DNA from: Thermoplasmata archaeon
Lineage (GTDB): Archaea > Thermoplasmatota > Thermoplasmata > Lutacidiplasmatales > UBA184
Length of the DNA stretch: 62,010 nucleotides
Assembly: GCA_022750435.1 (NCBI GenBank)
Contig: JAKIVS010000001.1
Coordinates: forward strand, 350,895 to 412,904
Direction: 5' to 3'
Under the pieces are notes generated by a model. That model was not told the origin of the DNA, made no database searches, and was given only the letters and a program-made list of their open reading frames with translations. The translations under genes and the position numbers were made by a program. Each line of letters opens with the position of its first letter. Position 1 is the first letter of the stretch. This document shows, one piece after another, positions 1 to 7,435 of this stretch.

Positions 1-54
1 GGCGCGCGCCTTCCTGCCGGTACGCGACTATTCGACGTTTCGAAGGCGGGCCGA

Positions 55-582
55 GTGATCGGGTTCGTGCAAGCCGCAACGCGATTACTCGTCCTGGGGG
101 TTGGCAGCCTCTTCCTCGCCCTCACACTACTCGCAGTTCTGGTCCCAATCTCTGGGAGCCAGTCGGAGAATACTTTCGTGATTGCACTCTTTCTGGTCCT
201 GGGGTCGGCCCTAATTTTCGGAGGTTCCCGGATGCAGGCCCGGACGCTAGTCGAAGTGGGCGTCGGACCAGTTGGGCTGTCGTTCACGTATTCCGATCGG
301 GTAGTCGTCAATTCACATTGGCGTGACCCAGACTTCGATCTCCGGTTTCAGGATAACACGCAGGACGAGTCGATCGACCCGTTTGATCGAAAACGGGTGA
401 TCATGTTCTACTTGCGGGACAGGGTCGACGACGTGACCTTGGAACTAGTCGGAGCGACCTTGTCCGGGGCCTCTCGGCAGGGCCTACCGGTTTCCGGCCG
501 CCGTGAGGAGTGGAGAACTCGAAGCGGGATTTACCACCCGATGGTTTTGCGAGTCGGGGTGTCTGCACCGCCACACGGGTAA
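55..582 (+). CDS. Hypothetical membrane protein, two N-terminal TM segments
   Basis: Predicted 175-residue protein starting at a GTG. Residues about 9-33 and 38-57 are strongly hydrophobic and look like two membrane segments; the remaining ~115 residues are soluble and charged, with an Arg/Asp-rich middle. I recognise no family and no catalytic motif. The upstream context is cut by the window edge, so a longer or operonic gene cannot be excluded. Codon use is somewhat less GC-biased than in the metabolic genes further on, in keeping with the accessory look of the first 5 kb. The reading frame is plausible; the function is unknown. Confidence 0.5.
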   Translation: MIGFVQAATRLLVLGVGSLFLALTLLAVLVPISGSQSENTFVIALFLVLGSALIFGGSRMQARTLVEVGVGPVGLSFTYSDRVVVNSHWRDPDFDLRFQDNTQDESIDPFDRKRVIMFYLRDRVDDVTLELVGATLSGASRQGLPVSGRREEWRTRSGIYHPMVLRVGVSAPPHG

Positions 583-897
583 TCAGCCGCCAGCCGGGTG
601 CGACGACAGCGAACTTACGCCCGAGTCAGCCTGGATTCCCCCGCCGTACGGCAAACCAAGAACATGGAATCATTCTGCGTCGACGGACGGCTCAGTCTCC
701 ACGCAGGTCGCGGCTGTCCCGAAACGGAGGCTCGACAAGTCATCATCGGCAGAAGTGTATCCCACTTATTCGGCTGTATCAGGCGAATCCGCTCGGGGTT
801 ACCCGGCCCATTGGGCGGTAACTTGGAGCCCGAAATCGTCAACAACATTCCGACCGTGGCAAGCCAAGTCTGAAAACCGAGGAGGGGGAAAACCGGG
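583..897. other. Intergenic stretch, no convincing gene
   Basis: No reading frame here has believable protein character. The stretch contains one copy (about 754-804) of an imperfect ~50-bp repeat whose second copy lies at about 1880-1930. It ends in a purine-rich GAGGAGGGGG, a strong ribosome-binding-site candidate placed just before the ATG of the broken NTF2-like gene. It looks like decayed or spacer DNA. Confidence 0.4.
754..804. repeat. Imperfect ~50-bp repeat, copy A
   Basis: This copy shares GTGTATCC, an ACTT/CGGC block and the exact 16-mer at 783-798 with copy B at about 1880-1930. On the minus strand both copies read as similar peptides with a core of (N/S)PERIR followed six or seven residues later by DT, so this may be a fragment of a once-coding duplicated segment rather than an operator. 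Confidence 0.45.
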
Positions 898-1269
898 ATG
901 AGCGTTGAGGAGGAGGTGCTTGCCGCCGAGGAAGGGCTCCGCCTAGGCGACGCCGGCCCGGATCCGGATACCGGCCGAGCCTTCGAAGAACTCCTCGCAG
1001 ATGACGTCCTCTTCATCCAATCGGAGGGCCAGACTGCGGGCCACTAGGCCCTCGTCGTTGCCGCGCATCGTCCGCCCCGAGGGAAGACATTCTCCTCGGT
1101 GCGGCTAAGCGAGGTCCTTCTCCGGGACCTCGGCTCGGCTGTCGCCGTCGCCTGCAGGACCGACTATACCATCGGGGAAAGAGCATTCGCCATTCGGACC
1201 CTCCGCCTTTGGCAACAGCGAGGGACGACCTGGCAGGTGGTCGTTGTCGCCCTCATGGGCATCCCCTGA
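898..1269 (+). pseudogene. NTF2-like (DUF4440/SnoaL-type) protein gene interrupted by TAG at codon 50
   Basis: The frame opens with ATG at 898 behind a strong GAGGAGGGGG ribosome-binding site and encodes 123 codons up to TGA at 1267-1269, but codon 50 (1045-1047) is TAG. Before the stop, a helical start (MSVEEEVLAAEEGL) leads to LLADDVLFIQSEGQ. After it come alternating beta-strand segments ending LRLWQQRGTTWQVVVVALMG, the strand pattern of DUF4440/SnoaL-like cone-shaped proteins, where the C-terminal W-Q-V-V strand is typical. Both halves are needed for the fold. Likely a nonsense-mutated pseudogene; a sequencing error or amber decoding are alternatives. Family assignment is from pattern recognition only. 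Confidence 0.55.
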
Positions 1270-1321
1270 CTGATTGCAACCCCGGCTCGCATTCTTGGAC
1301 CGAGACCGCGGAACGCCCGGC

Positions 1322-1585
1322 CTATAGCTCGTAGACTTTCGATCGATGAGCGAACCGAGTAAAAGTTACCCTCTCCCCGTCGAGCTCGTAGATACCGCGA
1401 TAGTCCCCTATCCGAAGCCTCCAGGCCGACCGCCCCCCTTTCAGCGGGCGAATGTCGAGACCGGGTCGGGGGCGTCGAGGGTCGTCCGACAGGAGAGCGA
1501 AGGCACGGTTGAATCGGAGCTGAACCTGGCGAGGCAGCCGCGCGAGCTCCCGTTCGGCGCTTGACTGGAGAAAAACATCGGTCAA
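1322..1585 (-). CDS. RelE/ParE-family toxin
   Basis: 87 residues, the usual length for RelE/ParE superfamily toxins, which cleave ribosome-bound mRNA or poison gyrase. The N-terminus (AERELARLPRQVQLRFNRAF) is the two-helix hairpin. Then follow PLKGGRSAWRLRIGDYRGIYELDG and a final strand with FAHRSKVYEL, matching the family pattern of a central W-R-(L/V)-R-(I/V)-G-D-Y-R strand and a terminal HR..VY. It starts 3 nt after the stop of the antitoxin gene at 1589-1798 on the same strand, the standard antitoxin-first order. Whether the target is the ribosome or gyrase cannot be told from sequence. Confidence 0.8.
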   Translation of the reverse strand: MTDVFLQSSAERELARLPRQVQLRFNRAFALLSDDPRRPRPGLDIRPLKGGRSAWRLRIGDYRGIYELDGERVTFTRFAHRSKVYEL

Positions 1586-1588
1586 TGA

Positions 1589-1798
1589 TCAGAGCTTCAG
1601 GCGCCGTCTTACCTCGGGCAGCGGGATGCTCTTCTCCTCGTGGAGACGTCGATAGTGTTCCCGCCAAAATTGGGGAGGTGGAACTTCCTCCATTAGCTCG
1701 TTAAGCACGTCATCGTAGGTGGCATCGCCCACCTTGTACGACTTCAACTTCCTCAGGGTGTCCGAGCGGACGGGGACGGTAGTTGCCGGCGACGCCAT
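1589..1798 (-). CDS. Antitoxin of the RelE/ParE pair (short DNA-binding type)
   Basis: 69 residues. The N-terminal VPVRSDTLRKLKSYKVGDATYDDVLNELM resembles archaeal VapB-like/ribbon-helix-helix antitoxins, in which a short strand is followed by two helices. The C-terminal part (FWREHYRRLHEEKSIPLPEVRRRLKL) would wrap the toxin. It is transcribed first, 3 nt ahead of the toxin gene. The same architecture, with TYD(D/E)V and a closing EVRRRLKL/ETRKRLGL, recurs in the antitoxin at 2252-2467, so the two modules are paralogous. Such antitoxins normally repress their own operon; I cannot pick out the operator with certainty. Confidence 0.75.
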   Translation of the reverse strand: MASPATTVPVRSDTLRKLKSYKVGDATYDDVLNELMEEVPPPQFWREHYRRLHEEKSIPLPEVRRRLKL

Positions 1799-1879
1799 CT
1801 CATGGCAACAATGGTGGCGATAGTCTTAACGCTTTACGCCCGGTTTTTTCGAGGGCGAGCAGAGCCCTGAGGGTTGTAG

Positions 1880-1930
1880 GTGTATCCACTTCGGCCTGCA
1901 CTTGCCAGCGAATCCGCTCGGGGCTATCCG
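1880..1930. repeat. Imperfect ~50-bp repeat, copy B
   Basis: Second copy of the repeat described at 754-804. The exact 16-mer lies at 1908-1923. The copy sits between the first antitoxin gene and the second toxin gene, in a region (1799-1957) without a supported gene. Confidence 0.45.
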
Positions 1931-1957
1931 ACACAATTTCTGCCCTGCACAATCGTT

Positions 1958-2251
1958 CTATCGGGGAAGTTTTCGGAGGTCGGAGTACGTTGAGGACGTG
2001 CGTGGCCGATACCCTGCAACGGAAACCACCGGACCGTCCACGCGGTAGAACACCCTCCAACGCCCGACCGTTAGCCGCCAGAGGCCCGGAGCATCCCGGA
2101 CCTGTCGAGTATCGAGCAACGGGTCGCCGCCCATCGGTCGAAAGGAGAGGCGCACGAGAGACTCGATCACGAGAACCTGTGTTTCCCGCGGGAGCGATTC
2201 GAGCTCACGCTCGGCCGCCGGACGGTGTTCGACTCGGAAGGTTGGGGGCAC
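1958..2251 (-). CDS. RelE/ParE-like toxin, second module
   Basis: 97 residues. RPAAERELESLPRETQVLVIESLVRL forms the helical hairpin, followed by VRDAPGLWRLTVGRWRVFYRVDG, a divergent version of the W-R-(L)-x-(V)-G-x-(W/Y)-R-V-x-Y strand of the family. The terminal His-Arg of the first module is not preserved (the tail reads RPRTSSTYSDLRKLPR), so activity is less certain. The gene begins directly after the antitoxin stop at 2252. It is a diverged paralogue of the 1322-1585 toxin. Confidence 0.7.
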   Translation of the reverse strand: MPPTFRVEHRPAAERELESLPRETQVLVIESLVRLSFRPMGGDPLLDTRQVRDAPGLWRLTVGRWRVFYRVDGPVVSVAGYRPRTSSTYSDLRKLPR

Positions 2252-2467
2252 CTAGAGCCCCAGTCGCTTCCGTGTCTCTTCGAGAGGGATGCCCGGCCCC
2301 CCCTCCCGCATCCTCCGATCGAACTCTCGGATCTCCGCCTCCGTTGGGTCCTGCTCGATGAGGTCGAGGATCACCTCGTCGTAGGTCTCTCCGCCGCGCT
2401 TCCGCCTCTCGAGCAGCCGACGGGTCGACTCGTGAACCTGGATGCTCGTGATTGCGTCGGTCGGCAT
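2252..2467 (-). CDS. Antitoxin of the second RelE/ParE module
   Basis: 71 residues from the ATG at 2467. Earlier in-frame ATGs at 2488 and 2500 are possible, but an A/T-rich stretch at about 2491-2510 sits where a TATA element for a leaderless mRNA starting at 2467 would be. AITSIQVHESTRRLLERRK is a ribbon-helix-helix-like start, and GGETYDEVILDLIE and ETRKRLGL match the first antitoxin. It is immediately followed by its toxin with no gap, implying co-translation. Confidence 0.72.
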   Translation of the reverse strand: MPTDAITSIQVHESTRRLLERRKRGGETYDEVILDLIEQDPTEAEIREFDRRMREGGPGIPLEETRKRLGL

Positions 2468-2682
2468 GCCTCTGTCTATGGCATCCATAGACTTAATCAT
2501 TTCAGCCAATCGTCCGGCGACTACCGGCCCTCCGCCGCCTGGGTAGGGGGGTTGGGGCGAGCGGAACGGCACCCGACCTGTCGGGATTCCCATTAGTCCC
2601 GCTCGGGGCTCTGGTCCGGATGCGGGCATCCCCCCATCGCCCCAATCGGGGAGTACCGATTCGGTTCCCGGCGGTCGAGCCT

Positions 2683-3456
2683 CTACATTGAAGGCGGCGG
2701 GGGCGGGGCCATCGGGGGCATCATCGGGGCGGACATCGCGGCTTGGGCTTTCCTCAGTCGCTTCTGAACCTGGTGGGCCCCGATGAAGACGAGGATGGGC
2801 GCGAGGATCGCGAGGACCGGAATGATGTAGAAGATGGCGCCGACCTTCGCGACCGTGCTCTGATACCGCGAACCGAACCGCCAGAGTCCCAGAATCGCCC
2901 CGATAAGACCGAGGAACGCCAAGAATCCGCCCCCGTAGAGCAGGGCAGTAGAGCCGCCCGGGAGGGACGTCGCATTGTTCTGACAGCTCGTGTCGGTGGA
3001 GGCACAGCCGAGCGCCGTGTGAATCGAAGCGGCGTAGAGCCCGGCGAATCCGAGCAGGAGCAGGAGTCCGATGAGGCCGATGACGCAGAGCACCATGGGC
3101 ACGGTGAACCGGCCGTCCGCCTTCCGGAGGCTTGCGAAGCCGAGCGTGTACAGTACGAACGACAGGAGCGCGAGTGCCACGCCGGCGAGGATGGCACCAA
3201 TCGCGAGGAAAATCGTGTTGAGGATGGTCTGGAAGTTCGCCCTGGAAGAGATTCCACCGCCGACCGCGAAGCCCACGTCGAGGAGGACGATGAACACGCC
3301 GGCGATTGCCAGGCCCAAGCCCAGGATGCCGAGGAGGGCTCCCCACTTGATGCGAGAGGCCCCGGCCATTTCGGCCTCCGTCGGGGGCATCAGTCCGTTC
3401 ATTCCCGGCCCCACCGGCGCCGGCGCACCGGGCGGTGGGTTCCACGTAGCCGCCAT
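2683..3456 (-). CDS. DUF973-family integral membrane protein
   Basis: 257 residues: a short Pro/Gly-rich N-terminus with a conserved-looking IKWGALLGILG entry, then about five hydrophobic segments (roughly residues 38-62, 78-106, 118-143, 172-193, 206-230), and a Pro/Met-rich tail ending PPPPPS. This arrangement, with a soluble Cys-containing loop (CASTDTSC) between TM3 and TM4, is that of the archaeal DUF973 membrane family, common in Thermoplasmata and Sulfolobales and of unknown function. It is monocistronic as far as can be seen. A TATA-like TGATAAC at about 3482-3490, enclosed by an 8-bp inverted repeat, lies about 28 bp upstream. Confidence 0.7.
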   Translation of the reverse strand: MAATWNPPPGAPAPVGPGMNGLMPPTEAEMAGASRIKWGALLGILGLGLAIAGVFIVLLDVGFAVGGGISSRANFQTILNTIFLAIGAILAGVALALLSFVLYTLGFASLRKADGRFTVPMVLCVIGLIGLLLLLGFAGLYAASIHTALGCASTDTSCQNNATSLPGGSTALLYGGGFLAFLGLIGAILGLWRFGSRYQSTVAKVGAIFYIIPVLAILAPILVFIGAHQVQKRLRKAQAAMSAPMMPPMAPPPPPSM

Positions 3457-3873
3457 GCAGAATCTCGGTCGGCTCGTTAGTTATCAATCCTGCGTCGGAG
3501 TGCTAACGAGTTTGTCGCCCTCGAGTCCGACCTCACAGCCGTCGATGTCGAGTCTGCAGCCCGTAGGGGGCACGGGATTGGGTCGGACGGACGAATCTTC
3601 GTTGATCTCAAGGACCGACACATCGGAGATTCCTTCCAAGGTCCGGGGTAGAGCTCGCGTCGGCCGAGCGCGGGTCGGGTGGGGGGGATGCCTCCGCTAT
3701 GGTCCGGATCCGCGCGGGGCCATGGTTCGAATACCTCGGGGGGTGACTCTTGACGAAACTCCAAAGGGGCGCCAACCTTCGACGAGTACCCTGCCGAGAA
3801 GGGGCAGAAACCTCCGGTCCGGGCTTAGGTGCGAACCGCGACAGGGAACCGAGGTTTTCGATGATCCGGCGGT
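3457..3873. other. Intergenic region, only promoter-like structure seen
   Basis: No frame in these ~417 bp has believable protein composition. The end next to the DUF973 gene holds a TATA-like element inside the inverted repeat CTCGTTAG (3473-3480)/CTAACGAG (3503-3510). A TTCGAAT motif near 3726 resembles a tRNA T-loop but lacks matching arms. Confidence 0.4.
3473..3510. promoter_or_regulatory. 8-bp inverted repeat flanking the DUF973 TATA-like element
   Basis: CTCGTTAG and CTAACGAG are perfect inverted repeats separated by 22 bp. Between them lies an A/T-rich core reading TGATAAC on the minus strand, about 28 bp before the DUF973 start codon. This is a good shape for a promoter with a flanking operator, but no regulator is identified. 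Confidence 0.35.
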
Positions 3874-4329
3874 CTACGTGCTCCCTGACTTCCTGAGTTC
3901 CAACTGCCACGAGATGCCGTACTTGTCGTCAAACCAGGCAAAAAGTTGGCTGGATCGGTAGGACCGAAGCGGCATGTGAACCTTCCCGCCGTTCGAGAGA
4001 CTCGTAAAAAGGCCGGTCAACTCTTCAACTGAACGGCAGCTCACGTACAGCGAGAACGCGGGGGTGAACGCGAGCCGCGCATCCCCTTCGCTCTCGGTCG
4101 CCATGAAGCGCTGCCCGGCGAGTGTAAACGCCCCTCTCCGAAGCTCGCCAGCCGGTACCTGCTCCCCCTCTCCATGACGTTCTAGATACTCGACCTTCGA
4201 ATCCGGAAACAGCGAGACGTAGAATCGGATGGCTTCCTCGGCCTTTCCGTACTGCGTTCCTGAGAACGTCAGGAAGGTCGTGATCGACGGTGGCTCGGGA
4301 CCGGTCTTGGTGCTCCCCGAAGCGCTCAT
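3874..4329 (-). CDS. VOC-superfamily protein, PhnB-like (3-demethylubiquinone-methyltransferase-like domain)
   Basis: 151 residues. ITTFLTFSGTQYGKAEEAIRFYVSLFPDSKVEYLERHG and FTLAGQRFMATES are the hallmark start and middle of the PF06983/PhnB-like branch of the vicinal-oxygen-chelate fold, and FDDKYGISWQLEL is its usual end. Members are often annotated as 3-demethylubiquinone methyltransferases or glyoxalase-like proteins, but for most no reaction is proven. I chose the second ATG (4329) because a GATAATC element on the minus strand (4351-4358) lies 25-28 bp upstream; a longer start at 4347 exists. Single gene. Confidence 0.75.
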   Translation of the reverse strand: MSASGSTKTGPEPPSITTFLTFSGTQYGKAEEAIRFYVSLFPDSKVEYLERHGEGEQVPAGELRRGAFTLAGQRFMATESEGDARLAFTPAFSLYVSCRSVEELTGLFTSLSNGGKVHMPLRSYRSSQLFAWFDDKYGISWQLELRKSGST

Positions 4330-4784
4330 CACGCTGGCGAACGCCAACTCCGATTATCAGCTCGCCGGGGTTGGTGTTTGGGCCTCCGTTCGTGGGGGGG
4401 GATCCTAGGCCGCAGCGAACCCAGAATCGAAGCCATGTCGAACACCACCTTACGCTCGGTCGGCCGGACCGTCCCAGCGCCGCAGGATTGTCCGACGGGA
4501 CAGGGAAAGGATCGCTCGCCCCAGGACCACGCACGGTATTCGAGGGCCGCGGCCACCGACACTGTTTCCCACTTTTTGGCAACAGAAGGTCAATCCCCTC
4601 GGGGCTACGCTTCGATTCCGACCGGGACCGGCGCGTCGCTGACCTTCGTTTCACCAGGGCGGCACCCGTTGAGGTGAGGCCCCTCGCAGGTTGTGGCGAG
4701 TCGGAGCAGGAGCGTCTCCCGCCGGGCCCCACGTGGCTCCGCCAGATTCCAGAACGACCTGAAATCGGAGCCGGCCGCCAAGGC
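4330..4784. other. Intergenic region without a supported gene
   Basis: About 455 bp. Apart from the promoter-like GATAATC at 4351-4358 for the VOC gene, I see no frame with protein-like composition, no tRNA arms and no long inverted repeat. It separates two minus-strand genes and looks like spacer or decayed sequence. Confidence 0.35.
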
Positions 4785-5021
4785 CTACTTGTCGGTGGTG
4801 TCCTCGACGCGCCCCATGGGAGTGTTCTGCTTCCGGGTGTAGCCGCCCCGGGAAATCATCACGGCGCCGAGGACCAAGAGGACGACGAACACGACCAACG
4901 CCTCCACCCAGTAGCTCCGGCTCAGGTACACGACGTAGCCCGCCGCGCCAACCCCGATGAGGATGACGAGAACTCCCAGCACCTTCAACAGACCGCCCCA
5001 TTCGTACTCCCCGTACCCCAT
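4785..5021 (-). CDS. Small two-TM membrane protein, unknown function
   Basis: 78 residues: a short Tyr/Glu/Trp-rich N-terminus, hydrophobic segments at about residues 11-31 and 38-57, and a polar tail with GYTRKQNTPMGRVEDTT. No family recognised. The composition is clearly that of a real small membrane protein rather than a shadow frame. A CCTTAACCCC element on the minus strand (5058-5067) is a possible TATA box with a short leader. Confidence 0.5.
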   Translation of the reverse strand: MGYGEYEWGGLLKVLGVLVILIGVGAAGYVVYLSRSYWVEALVVFVVLLVLGAVMISRGGYTRKQNTPMGRVEDTTDK

Positions 5022-5249
5022 CGATCGGACCTCAGCCAGATTCCGAGACTGAGGTTGGGGTTAAGGCTCTGCTGGGTTCAATTTGAGCGGCGCCCGGAGA
5101 ACGAGAAGGCGGTTCGACACCCGGTTCTCCGTCGAGGGCGAGTCCGAACCTGGGGAGTCGAACCACCCTCCGATTCGGGACCGGGCGGGGGGCGCGGAGG
5201 GGCGTCCGCCGTCCGGCCATCGATGCGTTTGGCGACTCTCTTCGGACGG

Positions 5250-5258
5250 ACTTATGAC
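5250..5258 (+). promoter_or_regulatory. TATA-like element for the DinB-fold gene
   Basis: ACTTATGAC centred about 27 bp before the ATG at 5281, the spacing expected for a leaderless archaeal transcript. Confidence 0.45.
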
Positions 5259-5280
5259 CTCGGCGGCCTGACGGTTTCGC

Positions 5281-5814
5281 ATGAGCGAAGTCGCCTGGGT
5301 GCGCCGGTGGTTCGCGTACAACTCGGCCGCTCGGCACGGGTACTTTGAGACGCTGGCGAAACTTCCTCCAGCCGAGCTTACGCGAGATCGCGGAGCCTCG
5401 TTCCCGACCCTGCTCGACATCCTCGGCCATTCGATGGGCGGCATCGAGACCTGGATCGTACGGATGTCCCCGGTGATCGGGGAGTCGATTGCGCCGTACG
5501 ACGGGCCCGATCCCGTGACGCTGGACGACCTGCGAAAGTACGAGCGATCCACCGAGGACCAAGTCGAACGATTCTTCTCCCGGCTCTCGGACAAGGACCT
5601 GGACCGGGCGTTCCTCGTCCCCAAGTTGCCCCCGTGGTGGGATGAAGATTTCACCGCGGGTGTCCGCGGCACGCTGCTCCATGTGGTCGAGCACGAACTG
5701 CAACACCGGGGAGAGCTCAACGCCCTCTTGTGGCAGATCGACGTCGACCCGCCGATCCTGGACTGGGGCACGTTCGAGGAAACGCACCCCCGCTCGTCGA
5801 CGGGGACATCGTAA
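5281..5814 (+). CDS. DinB-superfamily protein (four-helix metal-binding fold)
   Basis: 177 residues, typical for the DinB/YfiT-like superfamily of four-helix-bundle proteins, which usually hold a divalent metal with three histidines and in some lineages act as thiol transferases. The start WVRRWFAYNSAARHGYFETLAKL, the His in DILGHSMGGIETWIV and the pair in LLHVVEHELQHRGELNALL supply the expected metal ligands (first His on helix 2, HxxxH on helix 4). It is unrelated to DNA polymerase DinB further on. A TATA-like element supports the ATG at 5281. Substrate unknown. Confidence 0.8.
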   Translation: MSEVAWVRRWFAYNSAARHGYFETLAKLPPAELTRDRGASFPTLLDILGHSMGGIETWIVRMSPVIGESIAPYDGPDPVTLDDLRKYERSTEDQVERFFSRLSDKDLDRAFLVPKLPPWWDEDFTAGVRGTLLHVVEHELQHRGELNALLWQIDVDPPILDWGTFEETHPRSSTGTS

Positions 5815-6023
5815 CCTGGCGAGGGTCTTCCGTCGAACGAGCGGTGGGGCGGGTTGCTGGCGGGACGGCGAACGGGCGCACCCTCCTGGACCGGCCGCAT
5901 CGACCGCCGCCGGGCGTGTTCGGGCCGACGTCCACCACGCCGAGGCCGGGTCCCTCGAGGAACCCGACGACGAGGGACCTCCCGGCTTCCGCGGCGCTCC
6001 ATTCGTACGCGCAGGGGCGTCGG

Positions 6024-7274
6024 ATGACGGTTGCTCCCATTCCGACCACGATCCAGTCCGTCCGTCGGCTGGCGGTCACGAAACAACGCCTCAGCGGGAC
6101 GCCGGGCCCACGCCCCACTGGGACGACTCTCCTTTCGGTGGTCCGGGACCTCGGCTACATCCAGTGGGACCCCGTCCCCATCGTCGCACCGTCCCACCTC
6201 CTCTCCCTCTGGGCCCGGATCGGCGACTTTCCGGTCTCCCTGCTCGACGACCTCCTCTGGCGCCAACGGACGATCTTCCAGCATTGGACCCCGCTCGCCT
6301 CCCTCGTGCTGACCGAGGATTATCCCCTCTACCGGTCGCTCATGCGCCGATACCCCGGCTCGCTCTCCCCCTCGTGGGCGAACCACGGGACCCGGGCGGA
6401 GAGATTCCTGGCCGGACACGTCGAGCTCCGCCGACGGATCCTCCGGCAGCTCCGGAACGGACCTCTCCGCCTCGGGCAGTTCGAGGAGCACCGGGGAACG
6501 AAACGCGACGACGGGGAATGGTCGTTCGGGAGCGATGTCTCGCAGATGCTGTTCCACCTGCTGATGCGCGGCGATGTGATGATCGTCGGCCACGAGAACA
6601 ACCAGAATCTCTGGGGGCTCTCCGGCCCGTTCCTCCCGAAGTGGGTCAATCGAACGGCGCTCTCCCAAGACGAGGCCGAACGCGCGGCGGCGCGACGGGC
6701 CATCCGCGCCCTCGGAACTGCGACCCCGTCGGAGATCACGTTCTACTTTATCCGCGGACGCTACCAGCGTCTGCGCGCGACCCTGACCGACCTCGAGCAC
6801 GAGGGTGGGATCCATCGGGTGGCGGTCGAGGGGTTGGGTCCCCGGGACACGCGGTACGTCGACGACCGTGACCTGGCCCTGCTGGAATCGATGGGAACGG
6901 GGACGTGGGAGCCGCGCCTGTCCCTGCTTCCCCCGTTCGACAACATGACCATCAGCACCGCGTGGATGGACCGGTTGTTCGGGTTCCATTACGTCCGCGA
7001 GCAGTTCCTGCCCCGCGAGAAGCGAAAGTTCGGCACCTACGTGCTGCCGATCCTCTGGGGCGACCGGTTCATCGGTCGGATCGACCCCAAGTTCGACCGG
7101 GCACGTGGAGAGCTCGTGGTCCATGCGGTCCATGCGGAGCCCGACGCGCCGACCGACCCGGAGGTCGCCGACCGCATCGGAGAGACGATCGGCCGTCTTG
7201 CCACGTTTCTGGGGGTCGAGCGGGTGACCTACACCCCGCGAGTACCGAGGCCCTGGAGGAGCGCGCTGCACTGA
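6024..7274 (+). CDS. YcaQ/AlkX-like winged-helix DNA glycosylase family protein (HTH_42)
   Basis: 416 residues from the ATG at 6024; the frame is open further upstream but that part is compositionally implausible. The family (AlkZ/YcaQ, PF06224) unhooks DNA crosslinks using a Q-x-Q or Q-x-D catalytic motif. Here LGYIQWDPVPIVAPSHLLSLWARIG carries Q-W-D, the Q-x-D form seen in the YcaQ/AlkX branch, followed by the conserved H-L-x-L-x-x-R. Winged-helix units follow (TPSEITFYFIRGRYQRLRATLTDLEHEG), then LLPPFDNMTI and the WGDRFIGRIDPKFDR strand pair. Likely role: base-excision repair of alkylated or crosslinked DNA. Enzymatic activity is inferred from the family. Confidence 0.75.
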   Translation: MTVAPIPTTIQSVRRLAVTKQRLSGTPGPRPTGTTLLSVVRDLGYIQWDPVPIVAPSHLLSLWARIGDFPVSLLDDLLWRQRTIFQHWTPLASLVLTEDYPLYRSLMRRYPGSLSPSWANHGTRAERFLAGHVELRRRILRQLRNGPLRLGQFEEHRGTKRDDGEWSFGSDVSQMLFHLLMRGDVMIVGHENNQNLWGLSGPFLPKWVNRTALSQDEAERAAARRAIRALGTATPSEITFYFIRGRYQRLRATLTDLEHEGGIHRVAVEGLGPRDTRYVDDRDLALLESMGTGTWEPRLSLLPPFDNMTISTAWMDRLFGFHYVREQFLPREKRKFGTYVLPILWGDRFIGRIDPKFDRARGELVVHAVHAEPDAPTDPEVADRIGETIGRLATFLGVERVTYTPRVPRPWRSALH

Positions 7275-7435
7275 GTTCGGCCCGGCGACGGCGGCCACCC
7301 GTCGTACCGATGGAGATTGACCCCGACGCGAACCGCACCGTCGTGCTCGCAGTTCGGGGGCCGTCAGACCCCGGATTCGTCAGCCTCGTGACGGCAGTCC
7401 ACCGTGCTCCCGGGGCGAGCCCGGGGCGCGCGAGA

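Noticed and set aside
1800-2060. 86-residue minus-strand frame overlapping the second toxin gene
   Set aside because: It overlaps the better-supported RelE-like frame; its C-terminal part is the repeat copy B and probably a remnant, not an intact gene.
3721-3766. tRNA-like T-loop TTCGAAT followed by CGAAACT, similar to the tRNA-Asp intron layout
   Set aside because: The flanking T-stem pairs only three of five positions, and no D-arm, anticodon arm or complementary acceptor is present upstream, so the resemblance is probably chance.
5111-5165. GTCGAAC/GGTTCGAC motifs that could be T-arms of a tRNA on either strand
   Set aside because: No 5-bp T-stem forms and no acceptor stem can be built at the required distance.
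5717-6118. 133-residue minus-strand frame between the DinB-fold and YcaQ-like genes
   Set aside because: Mostly antisense to both neighbouring genes with Arg/Pro/Gly-rich composition; only a short central part looks protein-like, too little to support a gene.
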